Source of the DNA: Alphaproteobacteria bacterium
GTDB lineage: Bacteria > Pseudomonadota > Alphaproteobacteria > GCA-2731375
Assembly: GCA_016776605.1 (NCBI GenBank)
Contig: JADHTB010000003.1
Location: 186,001 to 250,000 of the forward strand
DNA: 64,000 nt
Reading direction: 5' to 3'
Positions 46,442 to 55,925 of this stretch are shown here, one piece after another. The translations under genes and the position numbers were made by a program. The notes below the pieces were generated by a model, which saw only the letters and a list, made by a program, of their open reading frames with translations, did no database searches and had not been told where the DNA came from. Position 1 is the first letter of the stretch, and every line of letters begins with the position of its first letter.

Positions 46442-47404
46442 ATGGCAACCAAACTGGCAATTCTGGACGATTATCAGCGCGTGGCCCTGGAGATGGCTGA
46501 TTGGACCAATCTGCCGGGAGAGGTGGATATTACCGTGTTCGATGACAATCTGGCCGACCTGGACGCGGTGGCCGCCCGTCTGGCCCCGTTCGAGGTGCTG
46601 GCCGCCATGCGCGAGCGCACGCCGTTTCCCCGGGACCTGTTCGCGAAGCTGCCGAATTTGAAATTGTTGGTCACCACGGGCATGCGCAACGGCGCCATTG
46701 ATCTTCGGGCCGCGGCGGATCACGGCGTAACCGTCTGTGGCACCGGCGGGCAGTCGGCGGCCACGGTGGAAATGATCTGGGCCCTGATCCAGGCGGTGGT
46801 GCGCAATCTACCCCAGGAGGACCGGGCTACCCGCGCCGGTCATTGGCAAACCAGCGTGGGCAAGACGTTGGCCGGGCGTACCCTGGGCCTGGTCGGCCTG
46901 GGCCGCCTGGGCGCCCACACCGCGGCAATAGCGAATTTATTCGATATGCGGGTCATTGCCTGGAGCGAGAATTTGACCGCTGACCGGGCCCGGGAATGCG
47001 GCGCCGAGCTGGTGTCGAAAGCGGAATTGTTCAAACAATCCGATATCGTCTCGATCCATCTGATCCTGTCCAAGCGCAGCCGTGGCCTGATCGGGGCCGC
47101 TGACCTGGCCTTGATGAAACCGGATGCCTATCTGGTCAACACCGCCCGCGGCCCCATTGTCGACGAGGCGGCCCTGTTGGAGGTATTGCGCGAAGGCCGC
47201 ATCGCCGGCGCGGCCCTGGATGTCTATGATGTCGAACCCCTGCCCAGGGATCATCCCCTGCTGGCCCTGGAGAACACCGTTCTGTCGCCGCACATGGCCT
47301 ATGTGACGCAGGAAAACCTACGGCAATTCCATGCCGAAACCGTGGAAGACATCGCCGCCTGGCTGAACGGACAGCCGATCAGGATATTGGAAGCACCAAA
47401 GTAA
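46442..47404 (+). CDS. D-2-hydroxyacid dehydrogenase family protein
   Basis: LGLVGLGRLGAHTAAIA; NTARGPIVDEAALLEVLREGRIAGAALDVYDVEPLP. Confidence 0.92.
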   Translation: MATKLAILDDYQRVALEMADWTNLPGEVDITVFDDNLADLDAVAARLAPFEVLAAMRERTPFPRDLFAKLPNLKLLVTTGMRNGAIDLRAAADHGVTVCGTGGQSAATVEMIWALIQAVVRNLPQEDRATRAGHWQTSVGKTLAGRTLGLVGLGRLGAHTAAIANLFDMRVIAWSENLTADRARECGAELVSKAELFKQSDIVSIHLILSKRSRGLIGAADLALMKPDAYLVNTARGPIVDEAALLEVLREGRIAGAALDVYDVEPLPRDHPLLALENTVLSPHMAYVTQENLRQFHAETVEDIAAWLNGQPIRILEAPK

Positions 47405-47451
47405 ATTTATCCGGCTGCGTTGTGACCCCGCCCGTAGCTACCGGGCAATGG

Positions 47452-48021
47452 CTACCATGAAATATCCGAAAAATCGGCCACGCCGGCGCCAAGATCAATG
47501 CCTTCCATTTCGCACATTTTCCCAGATGTCGTGGCCTTGGCAACAGCCAGATACGTCGGACGTTCCAGTATGGCGATGTGGGCAATCTGCTGTGGCGGCG
47601 AGACCCCCGCGAAAGGGAAGACGACATTTTCGAACAGAGCCACGCGCGCGGAATGATCGGTCATATCCATGACGCAACGCAGGCCGCAGGGTTGCGCCAT
47701 CATGCGGTCAAAAGTTTTTTCCAACTGTCCGGCGGCCCGCTCGCCGACCCCCGCCGTGAACGTCTTGCCCGTTATATCCTGACCGAAATAGGCCTCTAAT
47801 TCGGTGCCTACGAGACGGTAACGATAGCTGCCGTCGGGCGCCAGGTTGCGCAATACAATGCGCGGCAGCAGATTTGTGATTTTGCCCGGATCAAATGCAC
47901 TTCGCAGCGGACGAAAATTCTGACGCGGCAAATTCAGCATATATGCCGCGAATTGCCTGGACTGTTCATGACGGTAGGTGACGCCGTCACCTGCACTTTG
48001 CCCGCCGTTATGATTAACCAT
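47452..48021 (-). CDS. PAS domain-containing protein (PAS_5/DUF1457-like)
   Basis: LPRIVLRNLAPDGSYRYRLVGTELEAYFGQDITGKTF. Confidence 0.75.
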   Translation of the reverse strand: MVNHNGGQSAGDGVTYRHEQSRQFAAYMLNLPRQNFRPLRSAFDPGKITNLLPRIVLRNLAPDGSYRYRLVGTELEAYFGQDITGKTFTAGVGERAAGQLEKTFDRMMAQPCGLRCVMDMTDHSARVALFENVVFPFAGVSPPQQIAHIAILERPTYLAVAKATTSGKMCEMEGIDLGAGVADFSDISW

Positions 48022-48290
48022 TATGGTCTCTCAATAGTATAAAATCAGATACAGTGCTCTAAATTACAGAACAATTCCGGGTACATGCCCACAATGACAA
48101 TCAAAATATATGCCATACGAATGAATTATTGTGCAGAACTAGGCGGAAAAATCTGAATACGCCTATTTATTATTTATCCGCAGTATTGCCGAACACATGA
48201 TTGTGATGTTTTGTATAACATATTGGTTGATTGTGGCGCAGGACCCAGCCCGCAGCAAAAATTTTATAACAGCAACAATCGATTCGGCGC

Positions 48291-48304
48291 TTGACGTCGG
48301 TCAA
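48291..48304. promoter_or_regulatory. FNR/FixK-like site TTGAC-GTCG-GTCAA
   Basis: Dyad TTGA-N6-TCAA about 86 bp upstream of the oxidase operon's first ORF. Confidence 0.5.
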
Positions 48305-48389
48305 TTAAACCCCTGGCCAAGCGGCATAACATTCTCCCGTAACTCGAACAGGCGTTGATATTTGATGCAACCCTCTGAAAGGGACGGCG

Positions 48390-48560
48390 ATGAGTGATCA
48401 AAATACAGGTTCCGGCGGCGCGCCGGAGGAGCGGGTGCCCGCCATGCAGCGGCTGCTCGATAATCCATTTCTTTTACTCTTCATGGGCGTGGCCACACCC
48501 GCCGCGCTGTATTTGCTTTGGGGGGTGATGGAATTGTCCCAGATCCCTCTGGCGCCGTAA
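48390..48560 (+). CDS. small single-TM protein (56 aa) preceding oxidase subunit II; absent from the supplied ORF list
   Basis: MSDQNTGSGGAPEERVPAMQRLLDNPFLLLFMGVATPAALYLLWGVMELSQIPLAP; AAAGGGA upstream; 24 bp before coxB. Confidence 0.72.
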   Translation: MSDQNTGSGGAPEERVPAMQRLLDNPFLLLFMGVATPAALYLLWGVMELSQIPLAP

Positions 48561-48584
48561 CGGATATTCAGGGAGGAACACAGA

Positions 48585-49130
48585 ATGGCAATTTTCCCGC
48601 CGCAAAACCGTCTCTGGTGGAAAGAACCGCTATCGGGCATAGAAATCACCTGGATCGGTGTCGCATTTGTGTGGGGCCTTGTTATGTTCGGCACCATGGT
48701 TGGCTGGCATTTCGTGGGCAAGCAAAACCTGTCGAACGAGACCTACCGCATCAACCCCAACGCCTTTGGTGAAAAGGTCGAGGCCATGGTGGAGCGTTAC
48801 CAGGTCCGCGAAGAGGGCGATACGGGGATACCCGTGGTCCATCCGGCGCCGGGAACCGACATCTACATGCTGGGACGGCTATGGGAATGGTACCCGGTGT
48901 TGGAACTGGAGAAAGACCAGAAATACCGCCTGCACCTGTCATCCATGGATTGGCAGCACGGCTTTTCACTGCAACCACAGAACATCAACCTCCAGGTTCA
49001 TCCTGGTTATGAAATGGTCCTGACTATCACGCCGGACAAGAGCGGTGAATATGCGGTTGTCTGTAACGAATTCTGCGGCATCGGTCATCACACGATGGTC
49101 GGTAAAATCCATGTCATCGATAATAAATAG
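48585..49130 (+). CDS. cytochrome c oxidase subunit II (B-family/ba3-like)
   Basis: CuA motif CNEFCGIGHHTM; one N-terminal TM segment. Confidence 0.9.
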   Translation: MAIFPPQNRLWWKEPLSGIEITWIGVAFVWGLVMFGTMVGWHFVGKQNLSNETYRINPNAFGEKVEAMVERYQVREEGDTGIPVVHPAPGTDIYMLGRLWEWYPVLELEKDQKYRLHLSSMDWQHGFSLQPQNINLQVHPGYEMVLTITPDKSGEYAVVCNEFCGIGHHTMVGKIHVIDNK

Positions 49131-49139
49131 GGGCTGAAC

Positions 49140-50870
49140 ATGGCTGTTGATACACAAGCACCATCCCGCGGGTTCATCGGCGCAAGCTATCGAACCTGCC
49201 CGGAAACCGGTCTTAAGGTCTGTTCCCAGGCCGAGGCCTTGATCAAGGTAAATGCCGTGGTTGCGGTGGTTTTCCTGGCTGTCGGCGGCTTTTTTGGCCT
49301 GATGGTGGCGTTGACCCGGTGGCCGGCGGTGCATTTACTGCCGGCGGATTGGTTCTATCTGCTGCTGACCGCCCATGGCGCCGATGTTCTGTTGTTCTGG
49401 GTGATTTTTTTCGAAGTGGCGGTTTTATACTTCGCCTCGGCGATAATTTTGAACTGCCGGCTGGCGGCGCCAAAATTCGCCTGGCTGGCCTTTGTCCTGA
49501 TGGTGGTTGGCGCGGTTCTCGCTAACGTCGCCGTGTTACAGGGCGAATCCAGCGTCATGTTCACTTCTTACGTTCCCATGCAGGCGGCGCCCCATTTCTA
49601 TCTGGGTCTGATCGTCTTCGCCGTCGGCACATTGATCGCCGTTTTCTGCTTTTTCGGCACCCTGGTGATTGCCAAGGAGGAAGGCAGTTATGAAGGCTCG
49701 GTCCCGCTCGTCACCTTTGGCGCTATCACGGCGGCGATCATCGCCGTCTTCACCATCGCCTCGGGCGCGATCATCCTGATCCCCACATTCCTTTGGTCGA
49801 TCGGTTATATCAGCCACATCGATCCGCTGATGTACAAGGTGATCTGGTGGGGCATGGGGCATGCATCGCAACAGATCAATGTCTCTGCCCAGGTGGCGAT
49901 CTGGTACGCCGTGGCGGCCATGCTGCTGGGCGCCAAGCCGTTGTCGGAGAAGGTCAGCCGCATGGCTTTCCTGATGTATATTCTGTTCCTGCAACTGGCA
50001 TCCGCCCATCATCTGTTGGTGGAGCCGGGCGTCAGTTCCGAATGGAAGATCTTCAATACGTCCTACGCCCTGTATCTCGCCGTCCTGGGCAGCATGATCC
50101 ATGGCATGAGCATTCCGGGCGCCATGGAGGCGGCGCAACGGCGCAATGGCTTCAACAACGGTATCTTCGAGTGGCTGCGCAAGGCCCCTTGGAGTAACCC
50201 GGCCTTTTCCGGCACCATGCTGTCAATTGTGATTTTTGGTTTCCTGGGCGGCATCAGCGGCGTCGTCATGGGCACCGAACAATTGAACCTGATCATGCAC
50301 AATACCTTGTACGTGCCGGGACATTTCCATGCCACCGTGGTGGGTGGTACGACCTTGGCCTTCATGGCGGTCTCCTATCTGTTGGTACCGCTGATTTTCC
50401 GCAAGGAAATCATGTTCAAGAAGATTGCCCAATGGCAGCCCTACGTCTTTGGCGCGGGCGTCGCGGGTATCTCGTTGTTCATGATGGGCGCGGGTACCCT
50501 CGGCGTGGCCCGGCGGCATTGGGATATGGGCTTCTCCGATGCGGCCATGAGCTTTGACTATCCGGCCACCGCCTTCCTGATGATGGGCCTGAACGGCATC
50601 GCCGCTCTTTGCGCCGCCCTGGGCGGGTTGATGTACGTGTTGGTGATTGTTTGTTCGGTATTTTTCGGTAAAGCCCGGACGCCGGAATCCATTGCCGCAT
50701 TCCCAACCTTGCCCAAAACCGGTGGTGCCGCGACAGTCACCACCTATGGCAGCGAAGCACATCCGAAACTGCCGGGCACCGTGGTTCTGGTCAGCGTCTT
50801 CTTCGTGGCGTTCGTCCTCTACTACTACGTCAATTGGAAGTACTTGTCCGAGGTCTGGCCCCTGAGCTAG
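49140..50870 (+). CDS. cytochrome c oxidase subunit I (haem-copper oxidase)
   Basis: Many TM segments; ASAHHLLVEPG, YVPGHFHATVVGG His motifs. Confidence 0.92.
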   Translation: MAVDTQAPSRGFIGASYRTCPETGLKVCSQAEALIKVNAVVAVVFLAVGGFFGLMVALTRWPAVHLLPADWFYLLLTAHGADVLLFWVIFFEVAVLYFASAIILNCRLAAPKFAWLAFVLMVVGAVLANVAVLQGESSVMFTSYVPMQAAPHFYLGLIVFAVGTLIAVFCFFGTLVIAKEEGSYEGSVPLVTFGAITAAIIAVFTIASGAIILIPTFLWSIGYISHIDPLMYKVIWWGMGHASQQINVSAQVAIWYAVAAMLLGAKPLSEKVSRMAFLMYILFLQLASAHHLLVEPGVSSEWKIFNTSYALYLAVLGSMIHGMSIPGAMEAAQRRNGFNNGIFEWLRKAPWSNPAFSGTMLSIVIFGFLGGISGVVMGTEQLNLIMHNTLYVPGHFHATVVGGTTLAFMAVSYLLVPLIFRKEIMFKKIAQWQPYVFGAGVAGISLFMMGAGTLGVARRHWDMGFSDAAMSFDYPATAFLMMGLNGIAALCAALGGLMYVLVIVCSVFFGKARTPESIAAFPTLPKTGGAATVTTYGSEAHPKLPGTVVLVSVFFVAFVLYYYVNWKYLSEVWPLS

Positions 50871-50983
50871 GGGTCCGGCACGAAATAGGGAGCCGGGCAC
50901 TTTTGGCCCAACTGGATTTGGTCCAACTGGCCCGCTCCCAATTTTCCACCTTGTTTAGGAAACCGTCCAGGGGAGACAGGAAT

Positions 50984-51871
50984 ATGGCTACCGCCTTCAG
51001 TCGATCGCAGTTCAGCCAATTACACAACGTCTTCAAGCTGCGCATCGGCTTTGCCATCATGCTGACGGCGCTGGCCGGTCTGGCAATGACCCCTGGCGCC
51101 CATTTATCAATTCCCGAAATTGCTGCCCTGGCCCTGGCTGTACTGGTCTCCGCCGCCGCCGCTGGCGCCCTCAACCAGTATCTTGAACGGGACCTGGACG
51201 GAACCATGGCGCGGACCGCGAACCGGCCCTTCGTGACCGGTTTCTATCAGGCCGGGCCGAAATGGCTTTGCGCCATAATCCTGTTGATGGCCGGCGCATT
51301 CGTCCTGGCCTGGTCCGTACTGAATTTTGCAACGGCGGTGTATGTGTTTCTAGGCGCCTTTTTCTATGGCGTGGTCTACACCGTCTGGCTAAAGCGGCGC
51401 AGTTGGATGAACATCGTGGTGGGCGGCCTGTCGGGCAGTTTCGCGGTGCTGGCCGGCGTGGCGGCCGCCGATCCCGACCTGGCCACGGCGCCGGTCTTGC
51501 TGGCGGTGGTGTTATTCCTGTGGACGCCGCCGCATTTTTGGAGCTTGGCCATGGCCCTGCACAAAGACTATGCGGCGGCCAAGGTGCCGATGTTGCCGGT
51601 GGTCATTGGCGACGGCCCGGCGGCGCGGGTGATCCTGGCCCATACGGTGGCCCTGGTCGCTTTGTCCCTGTTGCCGTTCGCTTTTGGCATGGGCTGGCTT
51701 TATTTGGCCGGAGCCCTGATTGGCGGTGCTTACTTCGTCTGGCGCGCCATTGAATTGGTGCGCGATCCCGGTCCGGTGCTGGCCATGAAGACCTTTTTCG
51801 CCTCGCTGATCCAGCTGACCCTGCTGTTGGCCGTTGCCATCGCCGACCCATGGGTGATGGGGCTGGTATGA
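50984..51871 (+). CDS. ctaB: protohaem IX farnesyltransferase
   Basis: AAAGALNQYLERDLDGTMARTANRPFVTG; WTPPHFWSLAM. Confidence 0.93.
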   Translation: MATAFSRSQFSQLHNVFKLRIGFAIMLTALAGLAMTPGAHLSIPEIAALALAVLVSAAAAGALNQYLERDLDGTMARTANRPFVTGFYQAGPKWLCAIILLMAGAFVLAWSVLNFATAVYVFLGAFFYGVVYTVWLKRRSWMNIVVGGLSGSFAVLAGVAAADPDLATAPVLLAVVLFLWTPPHFWSLAMALHKDYAAAKVPMLPVVIGDGPAARVILAHTVALVALSLLPFAFGMGWLYLAGALIGGAYFVWRAIELVRDPGPVLAMKTFFASLIQLTLLLAVAIADPWVMGLV

Positions 51872-52689
51872 CGAATGGGGTGAAATGGGGAACCATCATG
51901 GCAATGGTGGCGATGCTGCCCGCCGCGCTGTCGGCGGCCGCGCCCCTGGTGCCGGATGAAAAGGGAGCCCTGGCGATCAGCCAGGCGGCTCTGGGGCGCC
52001 AGATTGACGACCACAGGTTTGTCGACAGCAGTGGCAACACGGCCCGCCTCAGCGATTTTCGCGGCAAACCGCTGGTGATCAACCTGATCTATACCGCCTG
52101 CATCCGTAGCTGCCCGGTGATCGTGCAGACCCTGGCGGACGCCGTGACCGATGCTCAGGGCGCGTTCGACGAAGACAGCTTCAACGTCATTACCGTTGGT
52201 TTCGAGGCCGGCTCCGATACACCAGACCGCATGGCGTCCTTCGCCAAAACTCAGGGCATTGATCTGCCGAACTGGCGCTTTCTATCCAGCGACGGCCGGA
52301 CCATCGAGAAATTTGCCGAACAGTTGGGTTTTGTCTATTACGCCTCTACCCAGGGCTTTCAGCATTTATCCCAGGTCAGCGTGCTGGATAGTCAGGGGCG
52401 TTTGTACAGCCAGATCTATGGGGAAAATTTTGCCAGCCCGTTTCTTGTGGAACCTTTGAAGGATCTGGTCTTTGGCCGCAACGCCGATGCAACTTCGATC
52501 ACGGGCCTGATCAACCGCTTGCGTTTGTTCTGTACCCTTTACGATCCGGCGGCCCAGCGCTACCGCTTCGACTATTCCGTCTTCATCGGCTTTTTCATTG
52601 GTCTGGCGGCGCTAACAACGGTCGGCAGCATTTTGGTGCGCAATCTTTGGCGCCGCCGCCACGATCTGCAACTCTCGATCAGGCACTGA
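51868..52689 (+). CDS. SCO1/SenC family copper chaperone
   Basis: GKPLVINLIYTACIRSCPVIVQTL (CxxxC); start chosen at an ATG near the ctaB end, ORF open from 51850. Confidence 0.87.
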   Translation: MTNGVKWGTIMAMVAMLPAALSAAAPLVPDEKGALAISQAALGRQIDDHRFVDSSGNTARLSDFRGKPLVINLIYTACIRSCPVIVQTLADAVTDAQGAFDEDSFNVITVGFEAGSDTPDRMASFAKTQGIDLPNWRFLSSDGRTIEKFAEQLGFVYYASTQGFQHLSQVSVLDSQGRLYSQIYGENFASPFLVEPLKDLVFGRNADATSITGLINRLRLFCTLYDPAAQRYRFDYSVFIGFFIGLAALTTVGSILVRNLWRRRHDLQLSIRH

Positions 52690-52732
52690 TCAGGCCGGAA
52701 AACAAGACACTAAAAGGGGAAAGGGGAACTTC

Positions 52733-54292
52733 GTGCAAGCCTTGCAACGTCCATTGCAGGCCGTCTTCAATGTTCTGGAAGGCTGGCTCGATAGGCCATT
52801 CGGGCCGGATTGGAACCCTTTGTACCATCTGGGCGCATTGGGCTTTTTCTATTTCTGGGTCGTCGCGGTCAGCGGCATTTATATCTATATCTTCTTTGAT
52901 ACCGGCATCTCGGAAGCCTACGATTCAGTCGAGTATATGACCCATGAGCAATGGTATCTGGCCGGCGTCATGCGGTCTTTGCATCGTTATGCCTCCGACG
53001 GCATGGTGGCGATGATGATGTTGCATTTGGTCCGCGAGTTCTCGCTGGACCGTCATCGCGGCAGCCGCTGGTTTACCTGGTTCACGGGTGTGCCGATCCT
53101 GTGGCTGGTGGTGATTTGTGGCATCACGGGCTATTGGCTGGTCTGGGATACCCTGGCCCAGTATGTCGCCACCGCCACCACCGAATGGTTGGACTGGCTG
53201 CCGATATTCGGCGAGTCGGTGGCGCGCAACTTCCTGGCGCCTTATTTCCTGGATGATCGTTTTTTTACCTTGATGGTATTCCTGCACATCGCCGTGCCGT
53301 TGATCCTTTTATTGGTGCTGTGGATCCATCTGCAACGGGTGACGAAACCGGAAATTTTCCCCGCACGCGGTCTGGCCATCGGCAGCTTTGCCATGTTGTT
53401 GGGCCTGTCCCTGTTCTGGCCGGCGTTGAGCCAAGGGCCCGCTGATCTGAGCCGGGTGCCGGCGGTGGTGGGGCTGGACTGGTTCTATCTGATCGCCTAT
53501 CCGGTGGTCGAAATATGGGGCGCTGGACCAGCCTGGGCGCTGGCGTTCGGCGGCAGCATGCTGATCGCGGTGCTGCCCTGGCTGCCGCCCCTGCGGAAAC
53601 GGTCAGTGGCGCAGGTCGATCTGGCTAATTGCAACGGCTGTACCCGCTGCCAGGAAGACTGCCCGTTTGCCGCCATCACCATGATCCCCCGCAGCGACGG
53701 CCGCCCGTTTGAACGAGAGGCAATGGTCGACCCCGAATTGTGCACCAGTTGCGGCATTTGCGCCGGCGCCTGCCCCACATCAACCCCGTTTCGCCGGGCC
53801 TCCGCCTTTGTGCCGGGCATCGACCTCACCGACCAGCCCCTGAGTGACCTGCGTCAGCGGATACACGACGGCACGGCGAATTTGACTGGCGACCGCAGGG
53901 TTTTGCTGCTGGGTTGTGCGCACGGCATCGGGACCGGCAAAGCGGTAGCGGACAACGTGGCGGCGGTTCAACTGCCCTGCATCGGTGCCTTGCCCCCGGC
54001 CTTCATCGATTACGTTCTCAGCCGCGATTTGGCCGACGGGGTATTCCTGGCGGGATGCAAGGGCGGCGAATGTTATAGCCGCTTCGGTCTGCGCTGGACC
54101 GCGCAACGATTGACGGGGCAACGCGACCCGCACTTGCGCGCCCGCGTCCCGCGAGAGCGCCTTGGCCAGCTCCAGGCCGGGGCCCGGTCCGGGAAACATC
54201 TCGCCACGGCGGTCCGCGCTTTTCAGGCCGGCCTGCCGCAACGGCCCCCGGAACCGGAAAGCCCCAGGACACGGGAGGCAGAGACGGTATGA
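52733..54292 (+). CDS. cytochrome b N-terminal domain / 2x[4Fe-4S] / MvhD-like fusion protein
   Basis: Cyt b helices (SLHRYASDGMVAMMMLHLVREF; FLHIAVPLILLLVLWIHLQRVT), CNGCTRCQEDCP and CTSCGICAGACP, then LPCIGALPPAFIDYVLSRDLADGVFLAGCKGGECYSRFG. Confidence 0.88.
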   Translation: MQALQRPLQAVFNVLEGWLDRPFGPDWNPLYHLGALGFFYFWVVAVSGIYIYIFFDTGISEAYDSVEYMTHEQWYLAGVMRSLHRYASDGMVAMMMLHLVREFSLDRHRGSRWFTWFTGVPILWLVVICGITGYWLVWDTLAQYVATATTEWLDWLPIFGESVARNFLAPYFLDDRFFTLMVFLHIAVPLILLLVLWIHLQRVTKPEIFPARGLAIGSFAMLLGLSLFWPALSQGPADLSRVPAVVGLDWFYLIAYPVVEIWGAGPAWALAFGGSMLIAVLPWLPPLRKRSVAQVDLANCNGCTRCQEDCPFAAITMIPRSDGRPFEREAMVDPELCTSCGICAGACPTSTPFRRASAFVPGIDLTDQPLSDLRQRIHDGTANLTGDRRVLLLGCAHGIGTGKAVADNVAAVQLPCIGALPPAFIDYVLSRDLADGVFLAGCKGGECYSRFGLRWTAQRLTGQRDPHLRARVPRERLGQLQAGARSGKHLATAVRAFQAGLPQRPPEPESPRTREAETV

Positions 54293-54807
54293 AAACATTT
54301 TTCCGCCCTGCTGGACGATATGCCGGCCAAGCCCTGGTTTATCTGCTGTTCGCGGCCTTTCTGGGTTACTTCGCCTCGGCGCCTAAATACACCCACTTCC
54401 CGCCTGATCAGGCGCTGATCAAACTCAGCCTGGCCCATGGCGCCAAGCGCGTGGGGGGCTGCCGGCGTTTTACCCGGGCGGAACTGCAGGAAATGGCGCC
54501 AAACATGCGCCGCCCCCTGGATTGCCCGCGCCAGCGCCTGCCCGTCGTGGTGGAGTTCGTGATCGACGGCAAGACCCGCTATAGCGCCGCGGTGCCGCCC
54601 ACGGGCCTGTCGGGAGATGGTCCCAGCCGCATCTATCAACGTTTCGCGGTCAGCCCGGGCAAGCATGCCATCGTTGCCCGCCTGCGCGACAGTGATCGTA
54701 GCGAAGGCTTTGACTATGAAACAACAGCCGAGATCGAATTGGCCGCCCAGCAAAGCGTGGCCATCGATTTTCGCCAGGAAATGGGCGGTTTTCTGTTCCG
54801 CTGGTAA
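54289..54807 (+). CDS. hypothetical membrane-anchored protein of the oxidase cluster
   Basis: N-terminal TM (ALVYLLFAAFLGYFA) and beta-rich domain; ATGA overlap with the preceding gene. Confidence 0.72.
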   Translation: MKTFFRPAGRYAGQALVYLLFAAFLGYFASAPKYTHFPPDQALIKLSLAHGAKRVGGCRRFTRAELQEMAPNMRRPLDCPRQRLPVVVEFVIDGKTRYSAAVPPTGLSGDGPSRIYQRFAVSPGKHAIVARLRDSDRSEGFDYETTAEIELAAQQSVAIDFRQEMGGFLFRW

Positions 54808-54873
54808 GCCTGGCAAGGACGGATCCGCAGCATGCAAGCGGTGTGAAAGCAATATGGAAAGGGAGCCATTACA

Positions 54874-55290
54874 ATGACCTTTATTGCCTGGCAGGCCGAG
54901 TTCGAGACCGGAATCCAATCGATTGATTTTGAACATCGGGAAATGGTGGAGCTGCTAAATCAGCTTTACGATGAGCTTGACCGCGACCCGGATGGCGGCG
55001 CCATAGAGGCGTTTCTAGGCGAGGTTTTTGCCAATATATCGGCCCACTTCGCGCTGGAAGAAAAAATCATGCGCGACACCGCCTATGACGAATATCGGCT
55101 CCACAAACAAGACCACGAACAATTACTGGACGCCATACGCGATATCATGGACGATCATCACAAGGGCCATTTTGGCGAGATTCCCGATCTGCTGTCTGGA
55201 CGTTTAAAAAAATGGTTCGAGGAACATTTTCGTAATTTCGACGCCCGCCTGGGTCATATAAGCGAGGGCGGCGCCATGGCGCATACTTAA
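54874..55290 (+). CDS. bacteriohemerythrin
   Basis: IQSIDFEHREMVELLNQLYDEL; HFALEEKIMRDTAYDEYRLHKQDHEQLLD. Confidence 0.9.
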   Translation: MTFIAWQAEFETGIQSIDFEHREMVELLNQLYDELDRDPDGGAIEAFLGEVFANISAHFALEEKIMRDTAYDEYRLHKQDHEQLLDAIRDIMDDHHKGHFGEIPDLLSGRLKKWFEEHFRNFDARLGHISEGGAMAHT

Positions 55291-55315
55291 AGGCGCGCTC
55301 GCAGGGGATTGGTTT

Positions 55316-55912
55316 ATGAGCAAACTACAAATTTTTGGTGCGGCCCGGTCGCGGACCATGCGGGCCTTGTGGCTGGCTGACGAACTGGAGCTGGACTACG
55401 ACCACCGCCTGAAGGACGAGGCGGGCTTGGACTATCTGTCCATCAATCCCAGTGGCAAGGTGCCGGCCATTGATGACAACGGCTTGGTGCTAACCGAATC
55501 CATGGCCATCAACATGTATCTGGTGAAAAAGCATGGCGGCGATTTGGCGCCCCGGGATTTGGCGGAAGAAGCGGTCATTTTGCAATGGACCTTTTGGGCC
55601 ATGACGGAAGTAGAAGGCGCGGCGCTGACCGTGTTGTTCAATCGGGCCCTGCTGCCCGAAGACGAACGGGACGCCGCCGCCGCGGATAAAGGCGAGGCCA
55701 GCCTGCAAAAACCCCTGGGTATCCTGAATGAGGCCCTGGCGAACCGGCAATGGCTGGCGGCTGATCGTTTCACCGTGGCGGACTTGAATGTGGCATCCGT
55801 GCTAAGTTGGGTTAAATTGGCACGGATTGACCTTGGGGCCTTCCCCAATCTGACCGAATGGTTGGGCCGCTGTTTGGGGCGCCCGGCCCTGGCTAAAATT
55901 CTAAAGGGCTAA
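55316..55912 (+). CDS. glutathione S-transferase family protein
   Basis: SRTMRALWLADELELDYDH; NPSGKVPAIDDNGLVLTESMAI. Confidence 0.9.
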   Translation: MSKLQIFGAARSRTMRALWLADELELDYDHRLKDEAGLDYLSINPSGKVPAIDDNGLVLTESMAINMYLVKKHGGDLAPRDLAEEAVILQWTFWAMTEVEGAALTVLFNRALLPEDERDAAAADKGEASLQKPLGILNEALANRQWLAADRFTVADLNVASVLSWVKLARIDLGAFPNLTEWLGRCLGRPALAKILKG

Positions 55913-55925
55913 TGGAGAGATGCGA

